From: CADEED01 sp035701825
Lineage (GTDB): Bacteria > Pseudomonadota > Gammaproteobacteria > Steroidobacterales > Steroidobacteraceae
Assembly: GCA_035701825.1 (NCBI GenBank)
Contig: DASSRK010000051.1
Coordinates: 1 to 64,000 of the forward strand
Length of the DNA: 64,000 bases
Direction: 5' to 3'
Within the stretch, counting starts at the first letter, position 1, and each line of letters starts with the position of its first letter. Under the pieces are notes generated by a model, which saw only the letters and a list, made by a program, of their open reading frames with translations, did no database searches and was not told where the DNA came from. This document shows positions 15,725 through 23,827 of this stretch, piece after piece. Position numbers and translations under genes: made by a program.

Positions 15725-18192
15725 GCCTGCCACCGCGGCAGTAGATAGAGGATGAACACGATGAAGATCCACACGGCGTCGACGAAGTGCCAGTACATCG
15801 TGGCCGCGTGCAGCGGCTTGTGCGGCGAGCGGTCGTTACCCGGGCCCGGGTGCGGCAGGCAGGCCACGTAGGCCAGCATCAGCACGCCGATCAGCACGTG
15901 CAGGCCGTGGATGCTGGTGATGGTGTAGAAGATCGAGCCGTACGCATCGGTGGTCGGCAGCACGGCCTCGAGGCGCTCGCGGTACTCGAGCGACTGCACA
16001 TACAGGAACGCCAGGCCGAGGATCACCGCGGCGAACACGGCGAGGCGTGCCGGGCCGGTGCGCTGGCGCTTGCCGAAGTGCCGCGCCACCTCGAGCATCC
16101 CGCTGCTGACCAGCAGGATCACCAGCATGATGAGCGCCAGCTCGAGCTTGGGCGGCGCGTCCAGTGGCCAGTGCGGGTTGTTGTCGGCCAGCAGGAAGTA
16201 GGCGAAGAACAGCGAGACGAACAGCAGCGCCTCGGTGACGATGAGCCAGCCCATGGCCTGCGTGCCGCGCTTCTCGTCCCAGCCCAGGGTCTGGATCAAC
16301 GAGAGCGAGCCGCTGCCGGGCGAGCTCGAGACCGGCTTCGGCCAGAGCCAGTACGCGATGCACAGCAGCGTGAGCGCGAGGAAGCCGCCCACCCAGCCGG
16401 GTGCGTGCAGCAACGCGGCCGAGAACAACGCCGTCAGCAGCAACGCCAGCACCAGCGGCGCCAGCGTGTCCTCGGGCATGCGTGCCACGCCCTGCGGGGT
16501 GGCGTAGCGCCAGTCGGTCGCCAGCGTGAGGCGGCCCTGGTCGAGGACGCGCTCCTGCTTCGGATCGCCTTCCTCGTCGTGCCGGTCCCAGAGCGGGTTG
16601 CGACTGAGGACGGTCGGGATGTGCACGGTTCCGAACGCGGGCGGGGGCGAGGAGACCGCCCATTCGAGCGTGTCGGCGCCCCAGGGGTCGGCCGGCGAGC
16701 GCGTGCCGCGCAAACTACTCAGGAGGAAGTTGAGGGCGTTGACCAGCACGCCGATCGCGAACACCCACGCGCCGATGGTGATGACCAGGTTCCAGGTGTC
16801 CCAGCCCATGTCGGCGGGGTAGGTGTAGATGCGGCGTGGCATGCCGGCGAGGCCCACCAGGTGCATCGGGAAGAACGCGAGGTTGAAGCCAATGAACATC
16901 AGCCAGAAGCCCCAGCGCCCGGCCGTCTCGTTCATCAGGCGCCCGGTCATCTTCGGCAACCAGTGATAGAACGCGGCCAGCACCGGGAAGACGTTCGCGC
17001 CGATGATCACGTAGTGGATGTGCGCGACCACGAAGTAGGTGTCGGTGATCTGCCAGTCGAACGGGATGAAGGCCGTGACCACGCCCGACAATCCGCCGAT
17101 CACGAACAGCGCGATGAATCCGAAGATGAAGCGCAACGCCGAGGTCATGATGGGCTTGCCGTGCCACAGCGTGGCGATCCATGCCAGCACCTGGATGGTG
17201 CTCATGATCGAGATGCCGATGCTCGCCGCGCTGAAGAAACTCATGGTGTGAGTGCTCATGCCGGTGGCGAACATGTGGTGCACCCACACCGCCAGGCCGA
17301 AGGCGCCGGTGAGCACCGTGGCCGCCGCCACCCAGGCGTAGCCGGTGATCGGCCGGCGCGCGTAAGCCGGCAACATCACCGAGATCATGCCGGTGGCCGG
17401 CAGGAAGATGACGTACACCCACGGATGGCCGAAGAACCAGAACAGCTGCTGCCACAGCAGCGGCGTGCCGCCGTGCGAGACATCGAAGAAGTGCGTGCCC
17501 CATTGCCGGTCGAGCAGCAGGAACAGGCAGGCCGCGGTGAGCGCCGGGAGAGCGAGCACGATGAGCAACGAGGTGGTGCCGGTGCTGTACATGAGCAGCG
17601 GCATGCGCGCGATCCGCATGCCGGGCGCGCGCATGCGGAAGATGGTGACCAGGAAATTGATCGCGCCCGCCGTGGTCGAGATCGTCAGGAAGATGAGCCC
17701 GAGCGCGTAGAAATCCATGCCGATGCCGGGCGAATACTCGCGCAACGTGTAGGGCGCGTAGGCGAACCAGCCCGCGTGCGGCACCTGCCCGACGAAGAAG
17801 CCCGCATAGATGAAGAGACCCGAGAGCAGGAACGACCAGTACGTGAACGCGTTGGTGCGCGGCAGCGCCATGTCGCGCGCGCCGAGCATCAGCGGCATGA
17901 GGTAGTTGCTGAAGCCGGAGAGGATGGGCGCGGCGTACCAGAAGATCATGGTGATGCCGTGCATGGTGAACAGCCGGTCGTAGGTCTCCGGGTCCAGCAC
18001 CTTGAGCTCGGAGCCGCTGAGCTGCAGGCGCAACAGCAGTGCCTCGACGCCGCCCGCCACCAGGAACACCAGCGAGGTGACCAGGTAGCGCATGCCTATC
18101 TTCTTGTGGTCGACCGTCGCCAGGCTGCCCCACAGCGAGCGGGGCGTTTCCCACAGCTCGAGCAGGCGGGCGGCTACGGCGGATTCGGACAC
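15721..18192 (-). CDS. coxA: cytochrome c oxidase subunit I-subunit III fusion lacking two proton-channel residues
   Basis: The 823-residue membrane protein fuses subunit I (about residues 1-560) to a subunit III-like part (about 590-823, with LALIMLVILLVSSGMLEVARHF and FYTITSIHGLHVLIGVLML). Heme and CuB ligands are present: His78 (TMHGITM), His256 and Tyr260 (GHPWVY), His305-His306, and His391/His393 (VVAHIHYV). Two usual proton-path residues are missing. The Glu of HPEVY is Trp258, and the K-channel Lys aligns with Gln334 in STIQVLAW. The D-channel entrance Asp107 (GARDMALPR) is kept. There is no YS motif in place of the Glu. It is first in the cluster and overlaps the lipoprotein cytochrome start. 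Its subunit II is at 11312-12265. Confidence 0.93.
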   Translation of the reverse strand: MSESAVAARLLELWETPRSLWGSLATVDHKKIGMRYLVTSLVFLVAGGVEALLLRLQLSGSELKVLDPETYDRLFTMHGITMIFWYAAPILSGFSNYLMPLMLGARDMALPRTNAFTYWSFLLSGLFIYAGFFVGQVPHAGWFAYAPYTLREYSPGIGMDFYALGLIFLTISTTAGAINFLVTIFRMRAPGMRIARMPLLMYSTGTTSLLIVLALPALTAACLFLLLDRQWGTHFFDVSHGGTPLLWQQLFWFFGHPWVYVIFLPATGMISVMLPAYARRPITGYAWVAAATVLTGAFGLAVWVHHMFATGMSTHTMSFFSAASIGISIMSTIQVLAWIATLWHGKPIMTSALRFIFGFIALFVIGGLSGVVTAFIPFDWQITDTYFVVAHIHYVIIGANVFPVLAAFYHWLPKMTGRLMNETAGRWGFWLMFIGFNLAFFPMHLVGLAGMPRRIYTYPADMGWDTWNLVITIGAWVFAIGVLVNALNFLLSSLRGTRSPADPWGADTLEWAVSSPPPAFGTVHIPTVLSRNPLWDRHDEEGDPKQERVLDQGRLTLATDWRYATPQGVARMPEDTLAPLVLALLLTALFSAALLHAPGWVGGFLALTLLCIAYWLWPKPVSSSPGSGSLSLIQTLGWDEKRGTQAMGWLIVTEALLFVSLFFAYFLLADNNPHWPLDAPPKLELALIMLVILLVSSGMLEVARHFGKRQRTGPARLAVFAAVILGLAFLYVQSLEYRERLEAVLPTTDAYGSIFYTITSIHGLHVLIGVLMLAYVACLPHPGPGNDRSPHKPLHAATMYWHFVDAVWIFIVFILYLLPRWQA

Positions 18193-18336
18193 GCGGCATC
18201 TCCAGCGTTTTCACGGCGGCGAACTGGGAAAGCAAATCGCGTGCCACCGCGTAACGCCTGCAGCGCCTAGCAGGAATGGAGATTGCAGGCGGCGACGAGC
18301 CAACAACTACATTACGGCCGCTTCAACTTACAAAAG

Positions 18337-18354
18337 TGCATGGGTACCCATGCA
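18337..18354. promoter_or_regulatory. 18-bp perfect palindrome, candidate MarR operator
   Basis: TGCATGGGTACCCATGCA reads the same on both strands. It lies in the 253-base gap between the oxidase cluster (minus) and the MarR-CDF genes (plus), 145 bases from the oxidase start and 92 bases from the MarR start. MarR dimers usually bind palindromes of this length, so autoregulation and control of the divergent oxidase cluster are both possible. A second, shorter palindrome GCGTTAACGC occurs at 18378-18387. No convincing -35/-10 pair was assigned. Confidence 0.5.
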
Positions 18355-18445
18355 TCCGCGGACTGCGGGGATAACTTGCGTTAACGCGCATCCGCGCCCC
18401 ACGCCTACAGGTTGGCGCGGTGGGCGTCGCTATGATGGGCTCATC

Positions 18446-18895
18446 GTGAAGACACGAGTCACAAGCCACGAGCGCCTGCGGCTCGAGGTGCTGAAGCAGT
18501 TCCGCGTGGTGTCCGGCGTCGTGCACCGGCATTTTCGCGCCATCGAACGACGCTGTGGGCTGTCCGGCGCCCAGGTGTGGATGCTGCACGAACTCGTGCG
18601 CACGCCGGAAATCGGCGTCACGGAGCTCGCCGCGCAACTCTCCATTCACCAGTCCACGGCCAGCCAGCTCATCGAGAAGCTGGTGCGTTCCGGGTACGTG
18701 GAGCGCGCCGGGCATGCCGTGGACCGGCGTCGCGTTCACCTGCGCCTCTCGCGCCGCGGCGTCGCGCTCACGCAGCGACTGCCGCGACCGGCGGAAGGCG
18801 TGCTGCCGAACGCGCTCGATCGGCTCCCCGATGCCTCGTTGCGCGCGTTGCGGACGCAGTTGTCGCGGCTGATCGCACACATGGAAGGGCCGTGA
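18446..18895 (+). CDS. MarR-family transcriptional regulator
   Basis: The 149-residue product is a winged-helix regulator. The recognition region reads IGVTELAAQLSIHQSTASQLIEKLVRSGYVER, and the wing AVDRRRVHLRLSRRGVAL, both typical of MarR. A GTG at 18446 is chosen because the family part begins at once; a longer version would cross the palindrome and read through non-family residues. Its stop overlaps the GTG of the metal exporter by 4 bases, so the two are co-translated. The ligand is unknown; a metal, phenolic or redox signal would suit the neighbours. Confidence 0.82.
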   Translation: MKTRVTSHERLRLEVLKQFRVVSGVVHRHFRAIERRCGLSGAQVWMLHELVRTPEIGVTELAAQLSIHQSTASQLIEKLVRSGYVERAGHAVDRRRVHLRLSRRGVALTQRLPRPAEGVLPNALDRLPDASLRALRTQLSRLIAHMEGP

Positions 18896-19824
18896 GCAAG
18901 CCGTCGGGAAAGCGCGTGGTCAACGCCGCGATCCTGGCCAACGCCGCCATCGCGGTCGCGAAGTTCATCGTGGCCGCGGTCAGCGGCAGTTCGGCCCTGC
19001 TCTCCGAGGGAATCCACTCGACGGTGGACACCTTCAACGAGTGCCTGCTGCTGCTCGGCATCCGCCGCAGCAAGCTCGGCGCGGATGAGCAGCATCCCTT
19101 CGGGCACGGCAAGGAGATTTTCTTCTGGGGCCTGATGGTGGCCGTGCTGCTGTTCGGCATCGGCGGCGGCATGGCGATCTACGAAGGCATCACGCACCTG
19201 ATGCATCCGCGGCCCGCGGCCGACATCGCGTGGATGTACGTGGTGCTGGCGGTGGCCGCGGCCTTCGAAGGCTATTCGTTCACCGTGGCACTGCGCACGC
19301 TGCACGCGCAGCAGGAGAGCGGCGGCCCCGACGTGAGCTGGTGGCGTCGCGTCCGCCGCAGCAAGGATCCTTCGGTGTTCACGGTATTCGTGGAGGACCT
19401 CGCGGCGCTCACCGGCATTTTCTTCGCGCTGCTCGGCGTGACGCTCGGCGCGCTGTTGCACGATCCGTTCTTCGACGGCGCGGCCTCGCTGCTGATCGGC
19501 GCGACGCTGACCACCGCCGCGCTGGTGCTGGCGCACGAGTCCCGCAAACTGCTGATCGGCGAGAGCGCGCCGGCCGACGTCGTGCGCAGCATCCGCGAAG
19601 TGGTCGAAGGCGAGCGCGCGGTGTGCGCCGCCGAGCCGCCACTCACCATGCAGCTCGGTCCAAACCAGATTCTGGTCAACGTCGACCTGCAGTTGCGCCC
19701 CGGGCTCTCGGGCGAGGAGCAGGTCGAGACGCTCGCGCGCATCGAGCGCGGCATCCGCGCGCGCCATCCGCAGGCGATGCGCGTGTCATTGCAACCGCGG
19801 AGATGGATAGAGGAGACGACGTGA
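18892..19824 (+). CDS. cation diffusion facilitator (CDF) metal exporter
   Basis: This 310-residue inner-membrane protein exports divalent cations such as Zn2+, Fe2+, Mn2+ or Co2+ in exchange for protons. About six membrane segments span residues 10-210. Family motifs include SSALLSEGIHSTVDTFNECLL in the second helix, ADEQHPFGHGKEIFFW, and EDLAALTGIFFALLG with a further metal-site Asp in the fifth. A cytoplasmic C-terminal domain (about 220-310) follows. The second-helix binding pair reads H-x3-D rather than D-x3-D, if aligned correctly, which may shift metal preference. It starts with GTG and overlaps both its neighbours. Confidence 0.87.
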   Translation: MSKPSGKRVVNAAILANAAIAVAKFIVAAVSGSSALLSEGIHSTVDTFNECLLLLGIRRSKLGADEQHPFGHGKEIFFWGLMVAVLLFGIGGGMAIYEGITHLMHPRPAADIAWMYVVLAVAAAFEGYSFTVALRTLHAQQESGGPDVSWWRRVRRSKDPSVFTVFVEDLAALTGIFFALLGVTLGALLHDPFFDGAASLLIGATLTTAALVLAHESRKLLIGESAPADVVRSIREVVEGERAVCAAEPPLTMQLGPNQILVNVDLQLRPGLSGEEQVETLARIERGIRARHPQAMRVSLQPRRWIEETT

Positions 19825-20192
19825 TGAACCAGCTGACTCGATTCGACAAGGGACTGTCCACGGGACTGGCGGTCTTCAGCCTCGGCCTGGGCGCGGCGGA
19901 ACTGCTCGCGCCGCGCCTGGTGTCGCGCGCGGCGGGCCTCAAGGCTTCGCCGGGCACGGTGCGCGCGCTCGGCCTGCGGGAGATCGCGGGCGGCGTCGGC
20001 ATGCTGGCGCGACCGGCGTCGGCCGCGGGTCCGACGGCGCGCGTCGCCGGCGACGTGATGGATCTCGCGGTGCTCGGCGCCGCGAAGCGACGCAATTTCG
20101 GCGCGCGCCGGCTGTTCGCCGCGATCCTGGTGGTCGCCGCCGTGGCCGCGGTGGACCTGCTGGCCGCGCAGCGCTTCGCGCGCCGAAGTTAG
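19824..20192 (+). CDS. small hydrophobic membrane protein
   Basis: The 122-residue protein has three to four hydrophobic stretches (about 13-30, 45-62, 72-85, 95-115) separated by short Arg-rich loops. FSLGLGAAELLAPRLVSRAAGL and RALGLREIAGGVGML resemble the small membrane domain seen at the N-terminus of some SRPBCC cyclase/dehydrase-like proteins, but here it stands alone. Its ATG overlaps the exporter stop (TGATG), so it is the third gene of the MarR-CDF operon. No function is known. Confidence 0.7.
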   Translation: MNQLTRFDKGLSTGLAVFSLGLGAAELLAPRLVSRAAGLKASPGTVRALGLREIAGGVGMLARPASAAGPTARVAGDVMDLAVLGAAKRRNFGARRLFAAILVVAAVAAVDLLAAQRFARRS

Positions 20193-20416
20193 GACAGCAG
20201 CCGCTGGATTTCTTCCGGCTGCGCGGGCTTTGCGAGATGCGCGTCGAAGCCTGCTTCCAGGCAGCGCCGCACGTCGGGATGGCAGGTTCGAACCCGCGCC
20301 AGGGCGCACATGCCGTTGTACGCGACGTTCACCTGGTGACCGGCGTGGCGCAACACATCCGCCAGCGAATCCGCCGCGTCTTCGTTGTCGTCGACCACCA
20401 GGATGACGTGCTGCAC
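20189..20416 (-). pseudogene. receiver-domain gene with in-frame internal deletion
   Basis: The open frame of 75 codons from GTG 20416 begins as a normal response-regulator receiver: VILVVDDNEDAADSLADVLRH has the acidic pair and helix 1. It also ends as one, with CLEAGFDAHLAKPAQPEE carrying the Lys-Pro motif. The middle is gone: HPDV is followed directly by RRCLEAG, so about 55 residues holding the phospho-acceptor Asp (normally D-I/L-x-M-P) and the switch Thr are absent. The frame is kept and there is no stop, so a short non-phosphorylatable protein could still be made. Its end overlaps the convergent membrane-protein gene by 4 bases. Confidence 0.7.
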
Positions 20417-20503
20417 GCCGAAGAAGCTAAACCCGCGCTGGCTGCGCCGGTGTAGAAGGTGCCGCGCGGCGGCGCGCATGTTGGCGGGTTTGGCGGCATT
20501 TTC

Positions 20504-20536
20504 GGCGCGGCGTCTCCCGACCGGGGACGCCGCGCC
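20504..20536 (-). terminator. GC-rich hairpin after the small lipoprotein gene
   Basis: Arms GGCGCGGCGTC (20504-20514) and GACGCCGCGCC (20526-20536) are perfectly complementary over 11 bp, and the loop contains a further CCC/GGG pairing. On the minus strand it starts 7 bases after the lipoprotein stop and is followed by GAAAATG rather than a long T run. It is therefore a strong hairpin with a weak tail, plausible as a terminator. Confidence 0.6.
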
Positions 20537-20542
20537 GGCCGC

Positions 20543-20788
20543 TTACTGGCCGCTGGGCGGCGGGGGATTCGTCGGCTGGGTGCTGTCACCTGCGGGCGGT
20601 GTGGTGGTATCGGCGGGAGGGGTGGTCGTGTCCGGCGTCGTGGTATCGGCCGGCGGTGTCGTGGCCGGCGGCGGCGCGCTGGTTTCGGGCGCGGTCGTGG
20701 TGCTCGACGGGGTGGTGTCTTGCTTGTTGTTGCACGCCGCCAGCAACGCGGCGGCGGCGCACAGGGCAACCAGGATTTTCGCGTTCAT
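20543..20788 (-). CDS. Thr/Pro-rich small lipoprotein
   Basis: This 81-residue protein has a lipoprotein signal (KILVALCAAAALLAAC, Cys at residue 19). Everything after the anchor is low-complexity: repeated TTTPPAD and TTTPD units with Pro-rich ends. Such sequences are extended, unstructured periplasmic spacers, often hypothetical. No domain is present. The repeats invite copy-number change, so length may vary between strains. It is followed by a hairpin terminator. Confidence 0.65.
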   Translation of the reverse strand: MNAKILVALCAAAALLAACNNKQDTTPSSTTTAPETSAPPPATTPPADTTTPDTTTPPADTTTPPAGDSTQPTNPPPPSGQ

Positions 20789-20982
20789 AAGTGCTCCATG
20801 AAATATGTGGCGGGCACACCGTACTCGCGCGACCACGCGCTGGGAGTCAGCCTGACGAGAACATTGGCGGTGCCGATGTCCGACCCTCCGTTGTGCACGA
20901 TCGAGCAAGAAGCGCGGACGCAAGGTCATTCTAGGGATTTGGCGACACCCTTAGTCTGTCCGGGCAATTTCAATTCACGGAG

Positions 20983-21255
20983 ATGATCAAGATGAGTGCG
21001 AATCGCTACATGATCCTGAGGACGTTTCCCGCCGGAGCGCTCGATGGCGTGACCCCCGAGGTGAAGAAGGTGGTCAACGACAACAATCGCGAGCTCGGCG
21101 TCACCTGGGAACACTCCTACGCCAATGCCGACAAGACCCGTACCTTCTGCGTCTATACCGGGCCGAGCGAGGCTGCGATCCGCGAGGCGGCCAGGCGCAA
21201 CAACCTGCCGGTCGATGCCGTGATCGAGATCCCGAACACGCTCTATCCGAAGTGA
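20983..21255 (+). CDS. DUF4242 (SCO4226-type) small protein
   Basis: The 90-residue protein matches the DUF4242 pattern: RYMILRTFPAGALDGVTPEV, then GVTWEHSYANADKTRTFCVYTGPSEAAIREAARRNNLP. Relatives form a ferredoxin-like fold, and one, SCO4226 of Streptomyces, binds nickel. The WEHSY region supplies a His and Glu that could contact metal. An alternative start is the Met three codons in. It is monocistronic here. Confidence 0.8.
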   Translation: MIKMSANRYMILRTFPAGALDGVTPEVKKVVNDNNRELGVTWEHSYANADKTRTFCVYTGPSEAAIREAARRNNLPVDAVIEIPNTLYPK

Positions 21256-21341
21256 TGGTGATCGGGGAGCAAGGTGCGTGTGCGGCGCTCGCCGCGCACG
21301 CGCCTTGCTAGTGCGGCGCGTGCCTCGTAGGCTTCGCCGCC

Positions 21342-23282
21342 ATGAAACGATTCAAGCCTTTCCTACCGTGCCTCGTCGCCGCCATCGCGTTCACCGCGGC
21401 CGCGGCGGCTCCTTCCAATACGCCAGCGACGGCCGCTCCCGCCCGGGTGACGCCCATGACCCCCGACGTCATGGACAACTACGAGCAGGTGCTGCCCGCG
21501 GCGGATTTCATCCGCCGCGAGGCGATGGTCCCCATGCGGGACGGCGTGAAGCTGTACACCACCCTCGTCATGAAGAAGGGCACGAAGAACGCGCCCATCC
21601 TGCTGTCGCGCTCGCCCTATGACGCGCACCACTCGACCCACCGAAACGCGAGCCAGCGCGGCGTCGACGTGCTCGAGGTGATGGACGCGGAGTTCTTCGA
21701 TGACGGCTACATCCGCGTCTACCAGGACATCCGCGGACTGCATCGCTCCGAGGGCGAGTGGGTGCTGAACCGGCCGCTGTCCGGGCCGCTCAATCCCAGC
21801 GGCATCGACGAGTCCACCGATGCCTACGACACCATCGAGTGGCTGGTGAAGAACACGCCCGAGTCGAACGGCAACGTCGGCGTGATCGGCTCCAGCTACC
21901 TTGGGTTCACCACGCTCATGGCCGAGATCAATCCGCATCCGGCGCTCAAGGCGGCGGTGCCGCAGAGCCCGATGGTCGACGGCTGGATGGGCGACGACTG
22001 GTTCCACAACGGCGCCTTCCGCATCAGCGGCCTCGAGTACGTGGTGCAACTGTCCACCAAGAAGGGCGAGGGCAACGGCGACTTCGCGCTCGGCGCGGCC
22101 GACGACTACACGCGTTACCTGGAAGCCGGCTCCGCCGCGGATTTCGCGCAGATGCTCGGCATCACGCACTACCCGGGCGTGCACAAGTTCCTCGAGAACC
22201 CGGCGTACACCGACTTCTGGTCGCTGCAGGCCGTGGACAAGTGGATGGCCGCGCAGCCGCTCAAGGTGCCGACGCTGCTCGAGGTCGGGCAGTGGGACCA
22301 GGAAGACAGTTACGGCGCGCCCGCCGTGTACCGCGCCATGGAGCCCAAGGACAAGAACAACGACCTGGTGTCGCTGCACATCGGTCCGTGGCGCCACTCG
22401 GGCGCCAATCACTACGGCTTCGATCTCGGCGCGCTGACCTTCACCGGCGACACCGCGCGCGAATGGCGCGTGCAGTACGTGAAGCCGTTCTTCGATCATT
22501 GGTTGAAGGGCGGGCCCGATCCGAAGACGCCCCCGGTGCTCACTTATGCGACTGGCATCAACCAGTGGCAGAAGTCGGATCGCTGGCCGATGGGCACGCC
22601 CAAGCCTGTCTACCTGGCCGCGGGCAACGTCGCGACCTTCGACAAGCCGGCCAGCGCGGGACGCGAGGACTACATCAGCGATCCCAGGAAGCCCGTGCCA
22701 TTCATCCCGCGTCCGCTCAACATGGGCGACGCCGACCAGTGGAAGCCGTGGCTGATTCGCGACCAGCGGTTCGTCACCGACCGCCCCGACGTGGCGTCGT
22801 GGAAGAGCGCGCCGCTCGACAAGCCCGTGCACATCATGGGCGCGCCCGAGGTCGAGCTGTTCGCGTCCACGACCGGCACGGACAGCGACTGGGTGGTGAA
22901 GCTGATCGACGTGTACCCCAACGACATTCCCGAGGGTTCCTCGCAGGGCGCGAAGCCCGGCATGGCGGGTTACGAGCTGCCGATCGGCATCGAGATCTTC
23001 CGCGGGCGCTATCTCAAGAGCTTCGCCCAGCCCGCGCCGCTCAAGGCCAACAAGGTCGAGCACTACCGCTGGGCGCTGCCCAACGTCAACCATGTGTTCC
23101 TGCCCGGGCACCGCATCATGGTGCAGGTGCAGTCGTCGCTGTTCCCGCTGTACGACCGCAATCCGCAGACGTATGTCGAGAACATCATGTACGCCAGACC
23201 CGCGGACTATAAGAAGGCGACGCAGAGCGTGTGGTTTGGTGGCGCCACGGCGAGCGCGGTGGTGCTGCCGGTGGTGCCGTGA
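21342..23282 (+). CDS. exported CocE/NonD-family serine hydrolase
   Basis: The 646-residue alpha/beta hydrolase belongs to the X-Pro dipeptidyl-peptidase/cocaine-esterase family. A signal peptide (residues about 1-24, PCLVAAIAFTAAAAA) exports it. MRDGVKLYTTLVMKKG is the family opening. The nucleophile is Ser185 in GSSYLG, and a catalytic His is likely in IGPWRHSGAN. A C-terminal jelly-roll part contains RYLKSFAQPAPL and MVQVQSSLFPLYDRNPQT. Known relatives cleave acyl esters, glutaryl-cephalosporins or peptides, so the substrate is open. It has no operon partner. Confidence 0.87.
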   Translation: MKRFKPFLPCLVAAIAFTAAAAAPSNTPATAAPARVTPMTPDVMDNYEQVLPAADFIRREAMVPMRDGVKLYTTLVMKKGTKNAPILLSRSPYDAHHSTHRNASQRGVDVLEVMDAEFFDDGYIRVYQDIRGLHRSEGEWVLNRPLSGPLNPSGIDESTDAYDTIEWLVKNTPESNGNVGVIGSSYLGFTTLMAEINPHPALKAAVPQSPMVDGWMGDDWFHNGAFRISGLEYVVQLSTKKGEGNGDFALGAADDYTRYLEAGSAADFAQMLGITHYPGVHKFLENPAYTDFWSLQAVDKWMAAQPLKVPTLLEVGQWDQEDSYGAPAVYRAMEPKDKNNDLVSLHIGPWRHSGANHYGFDLGALTFTGDTAREWRVQYVKPFFDHWLKGGPDPKTPPVLTYATGINQWQKSDRWPMGTPKPVYLAAGNVATFDKPASAGREDYISDPRKPVPFIPRPLNMGDADQWKPWLIRDQRFVTDRPDVASWKSAPLDKPVHIMGAPEVELFASTTGTDSDWVVKLIDVYPNDIPEGSSQGAKPGMAGYELPIGIEIFRGRYLKSFAQPAPLKANKVEHYRWALPNVNHVFLPGHRIMVQVQSSLFPLYDRNPQTYVENIMYARPADYKKATQSVWFGGATASAVVLPVVP

Positions 23283-23319
23283 CCCGTTAAAAAAACTCCC
23301 GCCAGGTGAGATAGCTCCT

Positions 23320-23346
23320 CCGCTGACTACAGCTACTAGTTAGCGG
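23320..23346. repeat. 10-bp inverted repeat (hairpin) between hydrolase and unknown pair
   Basis: Arms CCGCTGACTA and TAGTTAGCGG pair over 10 bp with one G-T wobble and a 7-base loop. The hairpin lies 37 bases after the hydrolase stop and 85 bases before the next start. No T run follows, so it could be a terminator for the hydrolase gene, an RNA-processing site or an operator. Confidence 0.4.
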
Positions 23347-23431
23347 TGGCTGCCGCAGTGCGCCAAGCGTAAGCCGTCCGTCAGGAGGGCCGTGCGAGCG
23401 TGCCGGCTGTCATTTACAGGGAGGTCTCACC

Positions 23432-23827
23432 ATGGCGGACGAAATCCTTTTCAAGATGTGGACCCACATTCCAAACGGGTCCTCGCTGGTCATCTCGGTC
23501 AAAGGCACGAAGTCGGACAAGCTGGTCATCAGCACCTTGGACGGCATCGAGACGCTGCCGACGGGGGAAATCCAGAGGAAGATCACGGGCATTCTCGATA
23601 CGGTCTCCGGCAAGCCGGAAGACATCACGCTGCGGACGCCCAAGATCTACACCGTCGACGTGGTGAACACCTTCATCACCGACGCGGAAGCGACCGTCCA
23701 CGCGCACGTCGAAGGACCGGACGGCAAGCAGATCGACGACGCGCTCGACACCAAGCTGAAGCGCAAGAAGCAGCAGGTGGAGGCGGTGACGCTGATCGTC
23801 GCCACGCGCAAGGGAGGCGCCAAGTGA
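23432..23827 (+). CDS. unrecognised 131-residue cytoplasmic protein
   Basis: No family is recognised. The protein has no signal peptide or membrane segment and is rich in beta-strand-like stretches (SLVISVKGTKSDKLVIS, KIYTVDVVNTFITDAEATVHAHVEG). It ends in a charged Lys-rich helix, KLKRKKQQVEAVTLIVATRK. A GGGAGG ribosome site stands about 8 bases before the ATG. Its stop overlaps the GTG start of the next gene, so the two are translationally coupled and probably act together. The surrounding DNA is slightly less G/C-biased than the flanking genes. Confidence 0.6.
   Translation: MADEILFKMWTHIPNGSSLVISVKGTKSDKLVISTLDGIETLPTGEIQRKITGILDTVSGKPEDITLRTPKIYTVDVVNTFITDAEATVHAHVEGPDGKQIDDALDTKLKRKKQQVEAVTLIVATRKGGAK

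Noticed and set aside
15787..18270. 827-codon open frame on the plus strand
   Set aside because: It is antisense to the oxidase fusion gene, with Arg/Gln/Glu/His-rich composition and no domain. High-GC third positions keep the mirror frame open.
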